Part shown: positions 27,543-37,561 of the stretch, piece by piece
Numbering within the stretch: position 1 is the stretch's first letter
How the letters are laid out: the number at the start of each line of letters is the position of its first letter
NCBI RefSeq assembly: GCF_031326205.1
Contig: NZ_CP133721.1
Span: 744,001-808,000, forward strand
Source of the DNA: Flavobacterium sp. 20NA77.7
GTDB lineage: Bacteria; Bacteroidota; Bacteroidia; Flavobacteriales; Flavobacteriaceae
DNA length: 64,000 nt
Direction of reading: 5' to 3'
Program-made: the position numbers and the translations under genes
Notes under the pieces: generated by a model
Seen by the model: only the letters and a program-made list of their open reading frames with translations
Told to the model about the DNA's origin: nothing
The model's database searches: none

Positions 27543-27722
27543 ATGATGAATAAAAATACAGTATTAGGCATTGCAACGTTTATTATGCTAGTCATGGGGC
27601 TTGTTTTAGTTGGATTAGCTGTTTATCGCTATGCAGATGTAGCTGGTTGGGGGTTTGGAGCAGTTGGAATAGGATTTTTCGCTATTGCATGGGTTTTTAA
27701 TGCGTTGAAAGGAAGAGTGTAA
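27543..27722 (+). CDS. Small two-helix membrane protein upstream of ettA (59 aa)
   Basis: A 59-residue protein, too short for many gene callers, with two hydrophobic helices (VLGIATFIMLVMGLVLVGLA and FGAVGIGFFAIAWVFNAL) joined by a short loop, and a basic C-terminus (KGRV). Two ATGs are adjacent at 27543 and 27546. I think it matches a small membrane-protein family seen beside ettA in Flavobacteriaceae (I recall the label CAL67264), but I could not check that. The gene ends 18 bases before ettA, so the two are very probably co-transcribed, which may mean a connection with translation control at the membrane. Confidence 0.7.
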   Translation: MMNKNTVLGIATFIMLVMGLVLVGLAVYRYADVAGWGFGAVGIGFFAIAWVFNALKGRV

Positions 27723-27740
27723 TAAAATAATATACAAAAT

Positions 27741-29432
27741 ATGTCAGACGATAAGAAAGTAATATTTTCGATGTCTAGAGTAAGTAAAACGTACTCTAGT
27801 TCAAATAAAACGGTATTAAAAGATATTTATTTAAGTTTCTTTTATGGAGCCAAAATAGGTATTTTAGGTTTAAATGGTGCAGGTAAGTCATCATTATTAA
27901 AAATTATTGCTGGAGTAGATAAAAATTACCAAGGTGATGTAGTTTTTGCGCCTGGTTATACTGTTGGCTATTTAGAACAAGAGCCTCAATTAGATGAGTC
28001 TAAAACGGTAATAGAGATTGTTAGAGAAGGTGCTGCAGAAATTTTTTCACTATTAGAAGAATTTAATAAAATCAATGATGATTTTGGTTTACCTGAAGTG
28101 TATGAAGATGCCGATAAAATGCAAAAATTAATGGATCGTCAGGCTGAATTACAAGACAGAATAGATGCTTGCGGTGCTTGGGAAATTGATAATAAATTAG
28201 AAGTAGCTATGGATGCACTTCGTACACCTGAAGCAGATACACCTATTAGTGTTTTATCTGGAGGAGAAAAACGTCGTGTAGCGTTATGTCGTTTACTTTT
28301 ACAACAACCAGATGTTTTGTTACTTGATGAACCAACCAACCATTTAGATGCAGAATCCGTTTTATGGTTAGAACAACATTTGCAACAATATGCAGGAACG
28401 GTAATTGCTGTAACGCACGACCGTTATTTTCTTGATAATGTTGCTGGTTGGATATTAGAATTAGATAGAGGAGAGGGTATTCCTTGGAAAGGTAATTATT
28501 CTTCATGGTTAGACCAAAAAGCGAAACGATTAGAACAGGAAGAAAAACAAGCTTCAAAACGTAGAAAAACACTTGAACGTGAGTTAGATTGGGTGCGTCA
28601 AGGAGCAAAAGGACGTCAAGCCAAACAAAAAGCACGTTTACAGAATTATGATAAGTTATTAAATGAAGATCAAAAAGAACTAGACGAAAAATTAGAAATT
28701 TATATTCCTAATGGTCCGCGTTTAGGTACAAATGTAATTGAAGCTAAAGGAGTTGCTAAAGCTTTTGGCGACAAACTTTTATATGATGATTTAAATTTTG
28801 TATTACCACAAGCCGGTATTGTGGGTATTATTGGTCCAAATGGAGCTGGAAAATCAACCATATTTAGAATGATAATGGGAGAAGAAAAACCAGATGGCGG
28901 GTCATTTACTATAGGTGATACGGTTAAAATTGCCTATGTAGATCAATCACATAAAAATATTGATGTAGAAAAATCAATTTGGGAAAACTTTTGCGATGGC
29001 CAAGAATTAATTATGATGGGAGGCCGTCAAGTTAATTCAAGAGCGTATTTGTCACGTTTCAATTTTGGTGGAAGTGACCAAAATAAAAAAGTAGCTACGC
29101 TGTCAGGAGGAGAAAGAAATCGACTTCATTTGGCTATGACATTAAAAGAGGAAGGCAATGTATTGCTGTTAGATGAGCCTACAAATGATTTAGATATTAA
29201 TACCTTACGTGCGCTGGAAGAAGGATTAGAAAATTTTGCTGGTTGTGCCGTAATTATTTCTCACGATAGATGGTTTTTAGATCGAGTTTGTACCCATATT
29301 TTAGCTTTTGAAGGCGATTCTCAAGTGTATTTCTTTGAGGGTAGTTTCTCTGAATATGAAGAGAATAAGCGTAAGCGTTTAGGTAAAGAAGTTACACCAA
29401 CACGTATTAAATATAAAAAATTAATTAGATAA
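27741..29432 (+). CDS. ettA: Energy-dependent translational throttle protein EttA (ABC-F)
   Basis: A 563-residue ABC-F ATPase without membrane segments. Two nucleotide-binding domains carry Walker A GLNGAGKSSLL and GPNGAGKSTIF, signatures LSGGEKRRVAL and LSGGERNRLHL, and Walker B LLLDEPTNHLD and LLLDEPTNDLD. The inter-domain linker with ELDWVRQGAKGRQAK is the EttA-type linker that contacts the ribosomal P-site tRNA. EttA gates the first peptide bond according to the ATP/ADP ratio. A perfect terminator follows. The 59-residue membrane protein gene precedes it. Confidence 0.93.
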   Translation: MSDDKKVIFSMSRVSKTYSSSNKTVLKDIYLSFFYGAKIGILGLNGAGKSSLLKIIAGVDKNYQGDVVFAPGYTVGYLEQEPQLDESKTVIEIVREGAAEIFSLLEEFNKINDDFGLPEVYEDADKMQKLMDRQAELQDRIDACGAWEIDNKLEVAMDALRTPEADTPISVLSGGEKRRVALCRLLLQQPDVLLLDEPTNHLDAESVLWLEQHLQQYAGTVIAVTHDRYFLDNVAGWILELDRGEGIPWKGNYSSWLDQKAKRLEQEEKQASKRRKTLERELDWVRQGAKGRQAKQKARLQNYDKLLNEDQKELDEKLEIYIPNGPRLGTNVIEAKGVAKAFGDKLLYDDLNFVLPQAGIVGIIGPNGAGKSTIFRMIMGEEKPDGGSFTIGDTVKIAYVDQSHKNIDVEKSIWENFCDGQELIMMGGRQVNSRAYLSRFNFGGSDQNKKVATLSGGERNRLHLAMTLKEEGNVLLLDEPTNDLDINTLRALEEGLENFAGCAVIISHDRWFLDRVCTHILAFEGDSQVYFFEGSFSEYEENKRKRLGKEVTPTRIKYKKLIR

Positions 29433-29434
29433 TA

Positions 29435-29458
29435 AAAAAGGGCCTTAAGGCCCTTTTT
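29435..29458. terminator. Terminator after ettA
   Basis: AAAAAGGGCC-TTAA-GGCCCTTTTT, a perfect stem, symmetrical so it also serves the convergent transporter gene, whose stop codon lies on its edge. Confidence 0.9.
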
Positions 29459-30323
29459 ATTTTTCTACTAACGAGTAAGTAATTAATCCTATTGCAAGTA
29501 GTGAAAGCACAATTCCTAGATAATTCCAACGATTCATTTTTTCTTTAAAAATTAAAATTCCAACAAGACTGCCTAGTATAATTACACCCATATTCATACT
29601 TGCAAATACTGTGGAAGGACTAGTAGATAAAGCTTGATGTGCTTTGATGTAAAGAGAAATATTACCAAAGTTTAAAAGTCCCACACCAATGCCCCATGAA
29701 ATTACTTGTTTGTTGAATGTTTCTTTTTGTTTGATGAGGTAATAGCCCGAAATAAAAAAAGAAATGAGAAATGCACCCGGAAAAACCAAAAATAATATTT
29801 CCGTGAATTGTAATTCTTTTAAACTGGCCACTTGTTTAAATAATATATCAATACTTCCAAAACCAAGTAAGACAAGAAGTAAGAAATACCATTTCTTGTT
29901 TGTTTCATTTTCAGTATTTTTTTTGCGATAAAAAGATAGAAAAATAGCCATAAAAGCCAAAATAACACCTATCCATTTGTAGTTGTTAAACGTTTCTTTA
30001 AGAATAAAAAACGAAAAAAAAAGAGGTAAAAATAAGGACATTCTTTGTGCAATGTCTGTTTTTACAATACCACTGTATGTAATAGCTTTAGCCTGAAATA
30101 TAAATACAATGGGTAATAACAAGCATAATGAAAGGACAATACTAGTTGTTGAAAAACTTAAACCATTTTTAAGTTTTGGCTCGTATAACAATATTGTCAT
30201 TACCCAAGCTACAAAATAATTAATATTTATAATTTGGTAAAAACTATATCCCATTTTTTTGGCTAATTTCAATAAAATTCCAACAGTTACGCTACAAAAA
30301 ATACTTAAAATTACATAAACCAT
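29457..30323 (-). CDS. EamA-family (DMT) transporter
   Basis: A 288-residue inner-membrane protein of the drug/metabolite transporter superfamily, with about ten hydrophobic helices in two EamA halves. Characteristic pieces are LFFSFFILKETFNNYKWIGV in the first half and VFASMNMGVIILGSLVGIL then IFKEKMNRWNYLGIVLSLLA in the second. The substrate cannot be read from the sequence. The gene is monocistronic and faces ettA across the shared terminator. Confidence 0.85.
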   Translation of the reverse strand: MVYVILSIFCSVTVGILLKLAKKMGYSFYQIININYFVAWVMTILLYEPKLKNGLSFSTTSIVLSLCLLLPIVFIFQAKAITYSGIVKTDIAQRMSLFLPLFFSFFILKETFNNYKWIGVILAFMAIFLSFYRKKNTENETNKKWYFLLLVLLGFGSIDILFKQVASLKELQFTEILFLVFPGAFLISFFISGYYLIKQKETFNKQVISWGIGVGLLNFGNISLYIKAHQALSTSPSTVFASMNMGVIILGSLVGILIFKEKMNRWNYLGIVLSLLAIGLITYSLVEK

Positions 30324-30359
30324 TTCGAATCGATTTTAGATGCAATAATACAAAAAAAG

Positions 30360-30484
30360 ACTGTCTAAAAAGTCGAAAGTTTGTCATTTCGAACAAAGGG
30401 AGAAATCACACAACACTGATTATGAGATTCCTCCTGACGTCGGAATAAGAAATTAAAAGTTAATATTTTTACTTTTAGGACAGC
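30360..30484. repeat. Inverted-repeat-bounded intergenic element (MITE/REP-like)
   Basis: About 125 bp, bounded by CTGTCTAAAAAGT (30361-30373) and ACTTTTAGGACAG (30471-30483), an inverted repeat matching at 11 of 13 positions. Inside is a second imperfect palindrome: GTCATTTCGAAC...GGAGAAATC pairs with GAGATTCCTCC...GTCGGAAT. It has no coding capacity. The inner sequence GTCATTTCG resembles interspersed repeats common in this phylum. A partial relative occurs at 39455-39497. Confidence 0.6.
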
Positions 30485-30496
30485 TTAATTAGAATA

Positions 30497-33400
30497 TTAG
30501 TTTTTGTTTTCAATCCATTTTCTGGCATTCACAAAGGCTTCCAACCACGGTGAAACTTCATCTTTTTGACCTCTATCTGGGTAATTTGCCCAATTCCAAG
30601 GGAAAGTAGAACGCTCAATATGTGGCATCATCACTAAATGACGACCCGTTGTGTCGCATAGCATCGCAGTATTATAATCCGAACCATTTGGATTGGCAGG
30701 ATAGCCTTCATACCTATATTTTGCAACAATATTATATTGATTTTCTGGCATTGGCAAATTGAATTTTCCTTCACCGTGCGAAATCCAAACTCCTAAAATA
30801 GCACCTTCTAATGTAGAAAGCATTACCGAGTTGTTTTTCTGAATTTTAACCGAAGTAAAGCCACTTTCGTGTTTGTTAGAATCGTTGTGTTTCATTTTTC
30901 CGTGCACTTCGTGTTCAGGATTAATCAGTTCTAATTCCATCATTAATTGGCATCCGTTACAAATTCCTACAGAAAGTGTATCCTCTCTTTTAAAGAAGTT
31001 CTTTAAAGCGGTGTTTGCTTTTTCATTGTATAAAAAGGCACCTGCCCAACCTTTAGCAGAACCCAACACATCTGAATTAGAAAAACCACCCACAGCACCA
31101 ATAAATTGAATGTCTTCTAAAGTTTCACGTCCCGAAATTAAATCGGTCATGTGAACGTCTTTTACATCAAATCCTGCTAAGAACATCGCATTTGCCATTT
31201 CTCGTTCAGAATTACTTCCTTTTTCACGAATAATGGCAGCTTTTGGTCTTGCACCAGCAGGAATTACAGGTAATTTACCATCAAATTGAGATGGAAATGT
31301 AAATTGTAATGCTTGTTTATCAAAATTCTCAAAACGTTCGTTGGCTTTTCCGTTTTTAGTTTGTTTTTGATCTAATAAATAAGATGTTTCAAACCAAGTT
31401 CTTCTGGTTTCAGTTATCGAGAAGTTAAACAAATCATTAAAATTAGTAATAGAAACTAAATCACCTTCGGTCACGGTTCCAATTTTATGTATCGTTATAC
31501 CGTTAGCTTTAAATGTAGCTTCAACTTCGGCATCAGCTTGAAAAACCACTCCAATATTTTCATTGAACAAGGTTTTAATAGCATCGTTTTCACCTAATAC
31601 AGTTAAATCATACGTTGCTCCTAAACCTACTTCTGCAAATGACATTTCTAATAAAGTCGTAATCAAACCACCACTACCAATATCGTGTCCGGCTTTTATT
31701 TTTCTGTCTTTAATTAACTCTTGTAAGGTGTTGAATGCTTTTTTGAAAAACGCAGCATCTTTTATAGTTGGTGTTTCAGTACCAATTTTATTTTGCGTTT
31801 GATAAAAAGAAGAACCTCCTAATTTAAAAGTATCTTGTGATAAATTGATGTAGTAAATTGCTCCGCCATTTCGTTGTAAAATAGGTTCCACTACTTTAGT
31901 AATATTCGAACAATTTCCAGCTGCCGAAATAATAACCGTTCCTGGTGCAATTACTTCGTCATTTGGATATTTTTGTTTCATCGACAAGGAATCTTTTCCT
32001 GTTGGAATATTGATTCCCAATTCAATAGCAAAATCCGAACATCCTTTTACTGCTTGATACAAACGGGCATCTTCACCTTCGTTTTTACACGCCCACATCC
32101 AGTTTGCCGATAAAGAAACCGAAGCTAAACCGTCTTTTAATGGTGCCCAAACTAAATTTGAAAGCGATTCTGCAATGGCATTTCTACTTCCTGCTACCGG
32201 ATCAATTAAAGCCGAAATAGGAGCGTGCCCAATAGAAGTAGCAATTCCTTCTTTTCCTTTATAATCTAAAGCCATTACACCCACATTATTTAAAGGCAAT
32301 TGTAACGGACCTGCACATTGTTGTTTGGCAACTTTTCCACCTACACAACGGTCTACTTTATTGGTTAACCAATCTTTACAAGCTACTGCTTCTAATCGTA
32401 AAACTTGATTTAAATAAGTTGGAATTTCACTTGCTTTATATTCCGAATTGCTGTAATTTCTATCTATAGTAGTATCTGTCATTATGGTTTTTGGCGAACT
32501 TCCAAAGAAGTCTTCCAAGGCATAATCCATTGGTTTTAATCCCGTTGATTTGGATTGAAATGTAAAACGATGGTCGTTGGTTACATCTCCCACTTCATAC
32601 ATTGGAGAGCGTTCTCTATCCGCAATGCGTTGTAACGTTTCAATGTCTTTTTGTCCAATAACCAATCCCATTCTTTCTTGCGATTCGTTTCCGATAATTT
32701 CTTTTGCAGAAAGGGTAGGATCGCCTACAGGCAATTTATCTAAATCAATTAAACCTCCTGTTTCTTCTACCAATTCCGATAAACAATTTAAATGTCCACC
32801 CGCACCGTGGTCGTGAATAGAAACTATTGGGTTGTTATCACTTTCCACCAATCCACGAATGGCATTGGCGGCACGTTTTTGCATTTCTGGATTGGAACGT
32901 TGGATGGCATTTAGTTCAATTCCTGAACCAAAAGCACCTGTATCGGCTGAAGATACTGCAGCTCCACCCATTCCAATTCTATAATTTTCACCACCCAGAA
33001 TGACAATTTTATCACCTGCAGTTGGATTCTTTTTTTTCGCTTGGTCTAATTTTCCATACCCAATTCCACCTGCTTGCATGATTACTTTATCGTAACCTAA
33101 TTTTCTACCATCTACAGCTGAAGTACTCGATTTGGAAACTGAGGCACTCGAAGTTTCTTCGTGTTCAAAAGTTAAAATAGAACCAGTAATTAAAGGTTGT
33201 CCAAATTTATTTCCAAAATCGGATGCACCGTTTGAGGCTTTAATTAAAATATCCATTGGTGTTTGGTAGAGCCATTCTCTTTCATTCATAGCTTTTTCCC
33301 AAGGGCGATTTTCAGCTAAACGAGAATAAGATGTCATATACACTGCTGTACCTGCTAAAGGCAACGACCCTTGTCCGCCAGCTAAACGGTCACGAATTTC

Positions 33401-34201
33401 TCCTCCCGAACCCGTTGCGGCTCCGTTAAAAGGCTCAACAGTTGTTGGGAAATTATGTGTTTCTGCTTTTAACGAAAGTACCGAATCAAATTCTTTTTCT
33501 TCGTAAAAATCGGGTTTGTCAGCACTTTTTGGTGCAAACTGTGTTACTTTCGGACCTTTAACAAAAGCCACATTATCTTTATAGGCTGAAACAATTTCGT
33601 TTGGATGTGTTTCAGATGTTTTTTTGATTAATTTGAATAAAGATGTCGGTTGTTCTTCACCATCAATAATAAATGTTCCGTTGAAAATTTTATGACGGCA
33701 GTGTTCTGAATTGGCTTGTGAAAAGGCAAAAATTTCAGAATCGGTTAATTTTCTTCCTAATTTAGTAGAAAGATTGTTTAAATAATCAACTTCTTCATCG
33801 CTCAATGCTAAACCTTCTGCTTTGTTGTACGATGCGATATCGTCAATTTCTAAAATAGTTTCAGGTTGAATATTAATTGTGAAAATATCTTGATGTAATT
33901 CTGTATACTTTTGAAACAACATTGGATCAAAATCATTGAAATCAATCGATACTTTTTCGAATTCTTCAATTCTGATAATTCCTGAAATACCCATATTTTG
34001 AGTAATTTCAACAGCATTAGTACTCCAAGGTGTAATCATTGCGGCACGAGGTCCAACAAAAAAATCCGCAAGTACGGATTTTTCTATTTTATGTGCGTTG
34101 CCAAAAAGCCAATTTAATTTAGAGCAATCTTCTGTCGATAAATTAGTTTGCGTTTGTATCGCAAAAATAGTGTTGGATTGGTTTCCGAAGAAATGAATCA
34201 T
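30497..34201 (-). CDS. purL: Phosphoribosylformylglycinamidine synthase (single-chain PurL)
   Basis: A 1234-residue single-chain FGAR amidotransferase catalysing the fourth step of purine synthesis. The N-terminal and FGAM synthetase domains include [12 protein letters not shown] and [19 protein letters not shown]. The C-terminal glutaminase domain holds the nucleophile Cys in [14 protein letters not shown] and the His/Glu pair in the last 70 residues ([14 protein letters not shown]). Length and domain order match the large proteobacterial/Bacteroidetes form, not the split PurLQS form. A good minus-strand promoter lies at 34269-34299. The gene is monocistronic. Confidence 0.95.
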   Translation of the reverse strand: MIHFFGNQSNTIFAIQTQTNLSTEDCSKLNWLFGNAHKIEKSVLADFFVGPRAAMITPWSTNAVEITQNMGISGIIRIEEFEKVSIDFNDFDPMLFQKYTELHQDIFTINIQPETILEIDDIASYNKAEGLALSDEEVDYLNNLSTKLGRKLTDSEIFAFSQANSEHCRHKIFNGTFIIDGEEQPTSLFKLIKKTSETHPNEIVSAYKDNVAFVKGPKVTQFAPKSADKPDFYEEKEFDSVLSLKAETHNFPTTVEPFNGAATGSGGEIRDRLAGGQGSLPLAGTAVYMTSYSRLAENRPWEKAMNEREWLYQTPMDILIKASNGASDFGNKFGQPLITGSILTFEHEETSSASVSKSSTSAVDGRKLGYDKVIMQAGGIGYGKLDQAKKKNPTAGDKIVILGGENYRIGMGGAAVSSADTGAFGSGIELNAIQRSNPEMQKRAANAIRGLVESDNNPIVSIHDHGAGGHLNCLSELVEETGGLIDLDKLPVGDPTLSAKEIIGNESQERMGLVIGQKDIETLQRIADRERSPMYEVGDVTNDHRFTFQSKSTGLKPMDYALEDFFGSSPKTIMTDTTIDRNYSNSEYKASEIPTYLNQVLRLEAVACKDWLTNKVDRCVGGKVAKQQCAGPLQLPLNNVGVMALDYKGKEGIATSIGHAPISALIDPVAGSRNAIAESLSNLVWAPLKDGLASVSLSANWMWACKNEGEDARLYQAVKGCSDFAIELGINIPTGKDSLSMKQKYPNDEVIAPGTVIISAAGNCSNITKVVEPILQRNGGAIYYINLSQDTFKLGGSSFYQTQNKIGTETPTIKDAAFFKKAFNTLQELIKDRKIKAGHDIGSGGLITTLLEMSFAEVGLGATYDLTVLGENDAIKTLFNENIGVVFQADAEVEATFKANGITIHKIGTVTEGDLVSITNFNDLFNFSITETRRTWFETSYLLDQKQTKNGKANERFENFDKQALQFTFPSQFDGKLPVIPAGARPKAAIIREKGSNSEREMANAMFLAGFDVKDVHMTDLISGRETLEDIQFIGAVGGFSNSDVLGSAKGWAGAFLYNEKANTALKNFFKREDTLSVGICNGCQLMMELELINPEHEVHGKMKHNDSNKHESGFTSVKIQKNNSVMLSTLEGAILGVWISHGEGKFNLPMPENQYNIVAKYRYEGYPANPNGSDYNTAMLCDTTGRHLVMMPHIERSTFPWNWANYPDRGQKDEVSPWLEAFVNARKWIENKN

Positions 34202-34268
34202 TGTGTAGTTATTTTTAGTTCTTGGGACTGAAAAATAGTCCGTATTAGTTGTGTTGTTGTTTATAGTG

Positions 34269-34299
34269 CAAATTTATTTTAAAATGTTTGAACAAACAA
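34269..34299 (-). promoter_or_regulatory. Promoter of purL
   Basis: On the minus strand TTG (34297-34299 complement), 20 bases, TAAATTTG (34269-34276 complement), about 67 bases before the start codon. Confidence 0.6.
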
Positions 34300-34349
34300 A
34301 AAATACCTTTAAAGATACTAACAAAAAAGCTCCATTTATTAACGATGTT

Positions 34350-35903
34350 TTAGTTAAAAATGATGTAATTATAGGCTCCCATATCTGTTGAACCAGTTCG
34401 AGGTTTGTTCAAAATATCATTAAATGTAGAAAAAGTTGGATTTGCACTTCCCTTAGCAGCGGATTGTTCGCCAATGATGAATTCATTTGTTGGCGTGTTT
34501 TTAAAATAAGGTTTGTTTGTTGTTGAATTTGTTCCGATAATACAATTTATAAATTTAGGATTTGTAGCGAATTGATACAATGCATTAGATCCATATTGGT
34601 TGTTGCTGTCAAAAAATTTAATCAAACAATTTGTAAATTGATAATTGAAAGCCATACCATTTTTTTGCAAGGCTAAACTCAAATTAGCACTTCCGTAAAA
34701 AATACAGTTTTTAAAATTTGCTGTTTCTAAAGGTGTAGGCACATTATTAATCTTATCATCGCTCACTACCAAACACGTTTGATTTGGCGTACTCCAATAA
34801 TTAGCAAAAGTACAATGTGTAAAATCATATTTCCCACCAAATGTACAGGCTAAACTAGCTTGTCCACAATTGTTAACCACCACATTTTTACCAGTAATAT
34901 TTCCTGTTCGGGCAAGAATACCTACATTGGTACAATTGTAAATTTGAGTGTTTTTTAGGTCAAGAGTAGGTATATTTGTTCCGTCATTGCCTGAAATTAA
35001 TAGCCCAACAGTAGCATTTTTAATCGTTAAATGGTCAAGAGTATTGTTTTTACTTCCTGGAAGAAACCAAATTGTACCCCATTGTCCTGCTACATCTCTG
35101 TACTGAGGCTCTAATCTATCGCCTTCAAAAATGACTTCATTTTCAAGCGCATCTGTGGTTGAATGGTTTCCATTGACAACTAATGAAGCATTTTCTGAAA
35201 CGATTAACCCCGAATTAGCATGAAAATGTACACGCGCCCCAGCATCAACGGTTAAGGTTTGATTTCCGGGAATTTTGGCATATCCATAGATAACATAAGG
35301 TTTTGTATTTGTCCAATGTAATTCATTTCCATTTATAGGGTCAGATGTGCTTAAATTACTTCCTGTAATAGTTATTGGGTTATTGTTTGCATCTACACCC
35401 AATTGAATTTGCTCATAGGTATAATTAGCTGAGCTGCCAGAACGAGAGGGATAAATAAAATAAGCATCTTGAATTAAAGTTACCAATTCTACTTTTTGAA
35501 AGTTGGTGAAATCGCCAAATTGGATTTGATCTGTATATAAAAAATCAGCAGGATTAGCATCTGCAATCGATGAGGTCATTTCTACAAAAATAAATAAACT
35601 ATCATTTGCTAGTAATTCTATATTTTCAAATTCTTTTCCAGACAATCCGTCAACCATAAGACGGTATTTTGATGCTTGTCCTTTTGCTAATCGTACTTTT
35701 GGAATGGCAATGTTTTTATTGGTTTTATTGTATACTTTTAAGGTATAGGTGCTAGATCCAATATTGGAAAATACAGTATCTAAATAAACGGTATCCTTTG
35801 AAAACGCTAAATTTCCAATAGAAGGTTCAAAGGTAAATTCACTTCTACAAGAGCTTAGTATAACTGTTGTTAAAAGAATTAGAAAAATAAAAAAATTGCG
35901 CAT
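34350..35903 (-). CDS. Right-handed beta-helix lipoprotein of unknown role
   Basis: A 517-residue lipoprotein (signal RNFFIFLILLTTVILSSC, lipobox Cys19). Residues about 25-230 are a beta-rich domain with DTVYLDTVFSNIGSSTYTLK, an Ig-like pattern common in Bacteroidetes surface lipoproteins. From about 230 to 480 runs a right-handed parallel beta-helix with repeating short strands (LDHLTIKNATVGLLISGND, LKNTQIYNCTNVGILARTGN). The C-terminal RTGSTDMGAYNYI is typical for such helices in polysaccharide-active or adhesive proteins. No catalytic motif is seen, so a lyase function is not claimed. Its start is divergent from the thioesterase gene. Confidence 0.75.
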   Translation of the reverse strand: MRNFFIFLILLTTVILSSCRSEFTFEPSIGNLAFSKDTVYLDTVFSNIGSSTYTLKVYNKTNKNIAIPKVRLAKGQASKYRLMVDGLSGKEFENIELLANDSLFIFVEMTSSIADANPADFLYTDQIQFGDFTNFQKVELVTLIQDAYFIYPSRSGSSANYTYEQIQLGVDANNNPITITGSNLSTSDPINGNELHWTNTKPYVIYGYAKIPGNQTLTVDAGARVHFHANSGLIVSENASLVVNGNHSTTDALENEVIFEGDRLEPQYRDVAGQWGTIWFLPGSKNNTLDHLTIKNATVGLLISGNDGTNIPTLDLKNTQIYNCTNVGILARTGNITGKNVVVNNCGQASLACTFGGKYDFTHCTFANYWSTPNQTCLVVSDDKINNVPTPLETANFKNCIFYGSANLSLALQKNGMAFNYQFTNCLIKFFDSNNQYGSNALYQFATNPKFINCIIGTNSTTNKPYFKNTPTNEFIIGEQSAAKGSANPTFSTFNDILNKPRTGSTDMGAYNYIIFN

Positions 35904-35977
35904 ACGATTATTTTGTTCGGTAAATATAACGATAAAAGTAGAATTTTGGTATGTTTACATTTCAAAAACATTATTTG

Positions 35978-35985
35978 TAACTTTG
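35978..35985 (+). promoter_or_regulatory. -7 element upstream of the thioesterase-menF pair
   Basis: TAACTTTG fits TAnnTTTG and lies 15 bases before the start codon at 36001. A properly spaced TTG is not evident. Confidence 0.4.
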
Positions 35986-36000
35986 TCAAAAAAAAAGAAC

Positions 36001-36423
36001 ATGGTATCAAAGGAAGAAATGCTACAATTATGTAATCAATGGTCTAAAAACACCTTAATGGAAACGTTAGATATTGAATATATCGATGCTGGAGAAGATT
36101 TTCTAAAAGCGCAAATGCCTGTAAATTCCCGTGTACATCAACCTATGGGATTATTACATGGTGGTGCTACAGTTGCGCTAGCAGAAAGCGTGGGTAGTGC
36201 TGCTTCATTAATGTTCATTAATCCTGAAAAACAAGAGGTTAGAGGTATCGAAATTAGCGCTAATCATGTACGCTCAAAACGTGAAGGTGTGGTATATTGT
36301 ACGGCAAAAATTCTACATAAAGGAGCTAGCATTCATTTATGGGAAATTAAAATTGTTGATGAACAAGACCGTTTAATTTCATTATGTAAATTAACAAATA
36401 TGATTTTATCCAGAAGACAATAA
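36001..36423 (+). CDS. Hotdog-fold thioesterase (PaaI/MenI-like)
   Basis: A 140-residue hotdog-fold acyl-CoA thioesterase. The family signature HQPMGLLHGGATVALAESV contains the usual catalytic acid and the glycine-rich helix start. ATG 36001 was chosen because it begins a typical compact domain (MVSKEEMLQLC). The frame extends upstream to 35896 through the divergent promoter region, which is not credible. Its stop overlaps the next start by one base, coupling it to isochorismate synthase. By that context it is probably the 1,4-dihydroxy-2-naphthoyl-CoA thioesterase of menaquinone synthesis. By sequence alone a phenylacetate-type thioesterase is also possible. Confidence 0.8.
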   Translation: MVSKEEMLQLCNQWSKNTLMETLDIEYIDAGEDFLKAQMPVNSRVHQPMGLLHGGATVALAESVGSAASLMFINPEKQEVRGIEISANHVRSKREGVVYCTAKILHKGASIHLWEIKIVDEQDRLISLCKLTNMILSRRQ

Positions 36424-37451
36424 TGCCCATTTTTGAGAAAATAGAACAGTGTTTAATAGCGCAAAATCCTTTTGTAGCTTATTTAAAGCCTAATGAATTA
36501 ACATGCAATTTATTGGTGCAAAAAGACGCTGATTTAAAGTTGTTTTCAGGACAATCGGGATTTGTTTTTTTTCCTTTTGATAAAGGAGATAAAGTAGTTA
36601 TCCCTTTTGAAGAGGCAGATTTTTCTCAAGGAATTATCGAGAAAAAACATTATAATTTAGTTTCTGATATCTCAAGCAGTCAAACGGATAAAGTCGTTTT
36701 TGAACAGTTGGTTTCAAACGGAATTGAAGCTATAAAAAAGGGTGAATTTGAGAAAGTAGTTTTATCGCGAAAAATTGTTTTAAAGAAACAACTTTCAGTT
36801 TTAGAGACCTTTCAGAATTTAATTTCGACCTATTCATCCGCTTTTCAGTATTTGTTTTTTCATCCCAAATTAGGTTTATGGATGGGAGCAACACCGGAGC
36901 AATTAGTTAAAATAAACCAGCAACAATTGGAAACGGTAGCTTTGGCAGGAACTAAATTGTATTCAGAAGAAGTAAAATGGACTCAAAAAGAAATTATAGA
37001 ACAAAAAATTGTAACTGATTATATAGTTTCAAACATTGACAAAAAGGTAGAAAATATAAAAGTTTCTGGTCCAAATACAACTAAAGCAGGAAATTTAGCC
37101 CATCTTAAGTCTATAATTACGGGACAATTACCTTCAGATAATTTTGCTATGACTTTGATTGAAAATTTGCATCCAACACCTGCTGTTTGTGGAGTTCCTA
37201 AAAATGTGGCACAATCCTTTATACACAATCATGAAGGCTATGACCGAAAGTACTATACTGGATTTTTAGGTGAATACGCCATAGCAGGTTCTACAAATTT
37301 ATTTGTAAATTTACGCTGTATTGAGATAGAGGAAAAGGCCGTAACTATTTACGTTGGTTGTGGGATTACTGGTGACAGCATTCCTACTAACGAATATATA
37401 GAAACAGAAAACAAATCGATGACGATGCGAAATGTTTTAGTAACAAAGTAA
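36423..37451 (+). CDS. menF: Isochorismate synthase
   Basis: A 342-residue chorismate-binding enzyme converting chorismate to isochorismate, the entry to menaquinone. The conserved core includes EKVVLSRKIVLKK, ETVALAGTK, HLKSIITGQL, HPTPAVCGVPK and YTGFLGEYAI, the last being part of the Mg/chorismate site. The pattern fits isochorismate synthases better than anthranilate or aminodeoxychorismate synthases, because there is no glutaminase partner. It overlaps the thioesterase stop by one base. It could serve siderophore synthesis instead, but no such genes are adjacent. Confidence 0.88.
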   Translation: MPIFEKIEQCLIAQNPFVAYLKPNELTCNLLVQKDADLKLFSGQSGFVFFPFDKGDKVVIPFEEADFSQGIIEKKHYNLVSDISSSQTDKVVFEQLVSNGIEAIKKGEFEKVVLSRKIVLKKQLSVLETFQNLISTYSSAFQYLFFHPKLGLWMGATPEQLVKINQQQLETVALAGTKLYSEEVKWTQKEIIEQKIVTDYIVSNIDKKVENIKVSGPNTTKAGNLAHLKSIITGQLPSDNFAMTLIENLHPTPAVCGVPKNVAQSFIHNHEGYDRKYYTGFLGEYAIAGSTNLFVNLRCIEIEEKAVTIYVGCGITGDSIPTNEYIETENKSMTMRNVLVTK

Positions 37452-37464
37452 AAAATAAAAAGTT

Positions 37465-37561
37465 ATGAAATCGCCATTAACAAGAAGTTTGTGCAAGCAA
37501 ACACCAACAAATAAAAGCGATAACATATATGACCGCTAACAAATTAACTTTTACATATATG
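37465..37561 (+). repeat. Leader repeat, copy 1 (before bshB1)
   Basis: Sequence running up to and including the bshB1 start codon that recurs before dnaJ (55118-55211). The best conserved part, from 37515 to 37561, matches the other copy at all but a few positions with one indel. It contains two copies of ACATATATGA (37523-37532, 37553-37562), the second overlapping the start codon. Upstream an ATCGC...GCGAT inverted repeat brackets about 45 bases. Confidence 0.7.

Noticed and set aside
28246-28635. 129-residue frame antisense to ettA
   Set aside because: It lies wholly opposite a strongly conserved gene and shows no motif.
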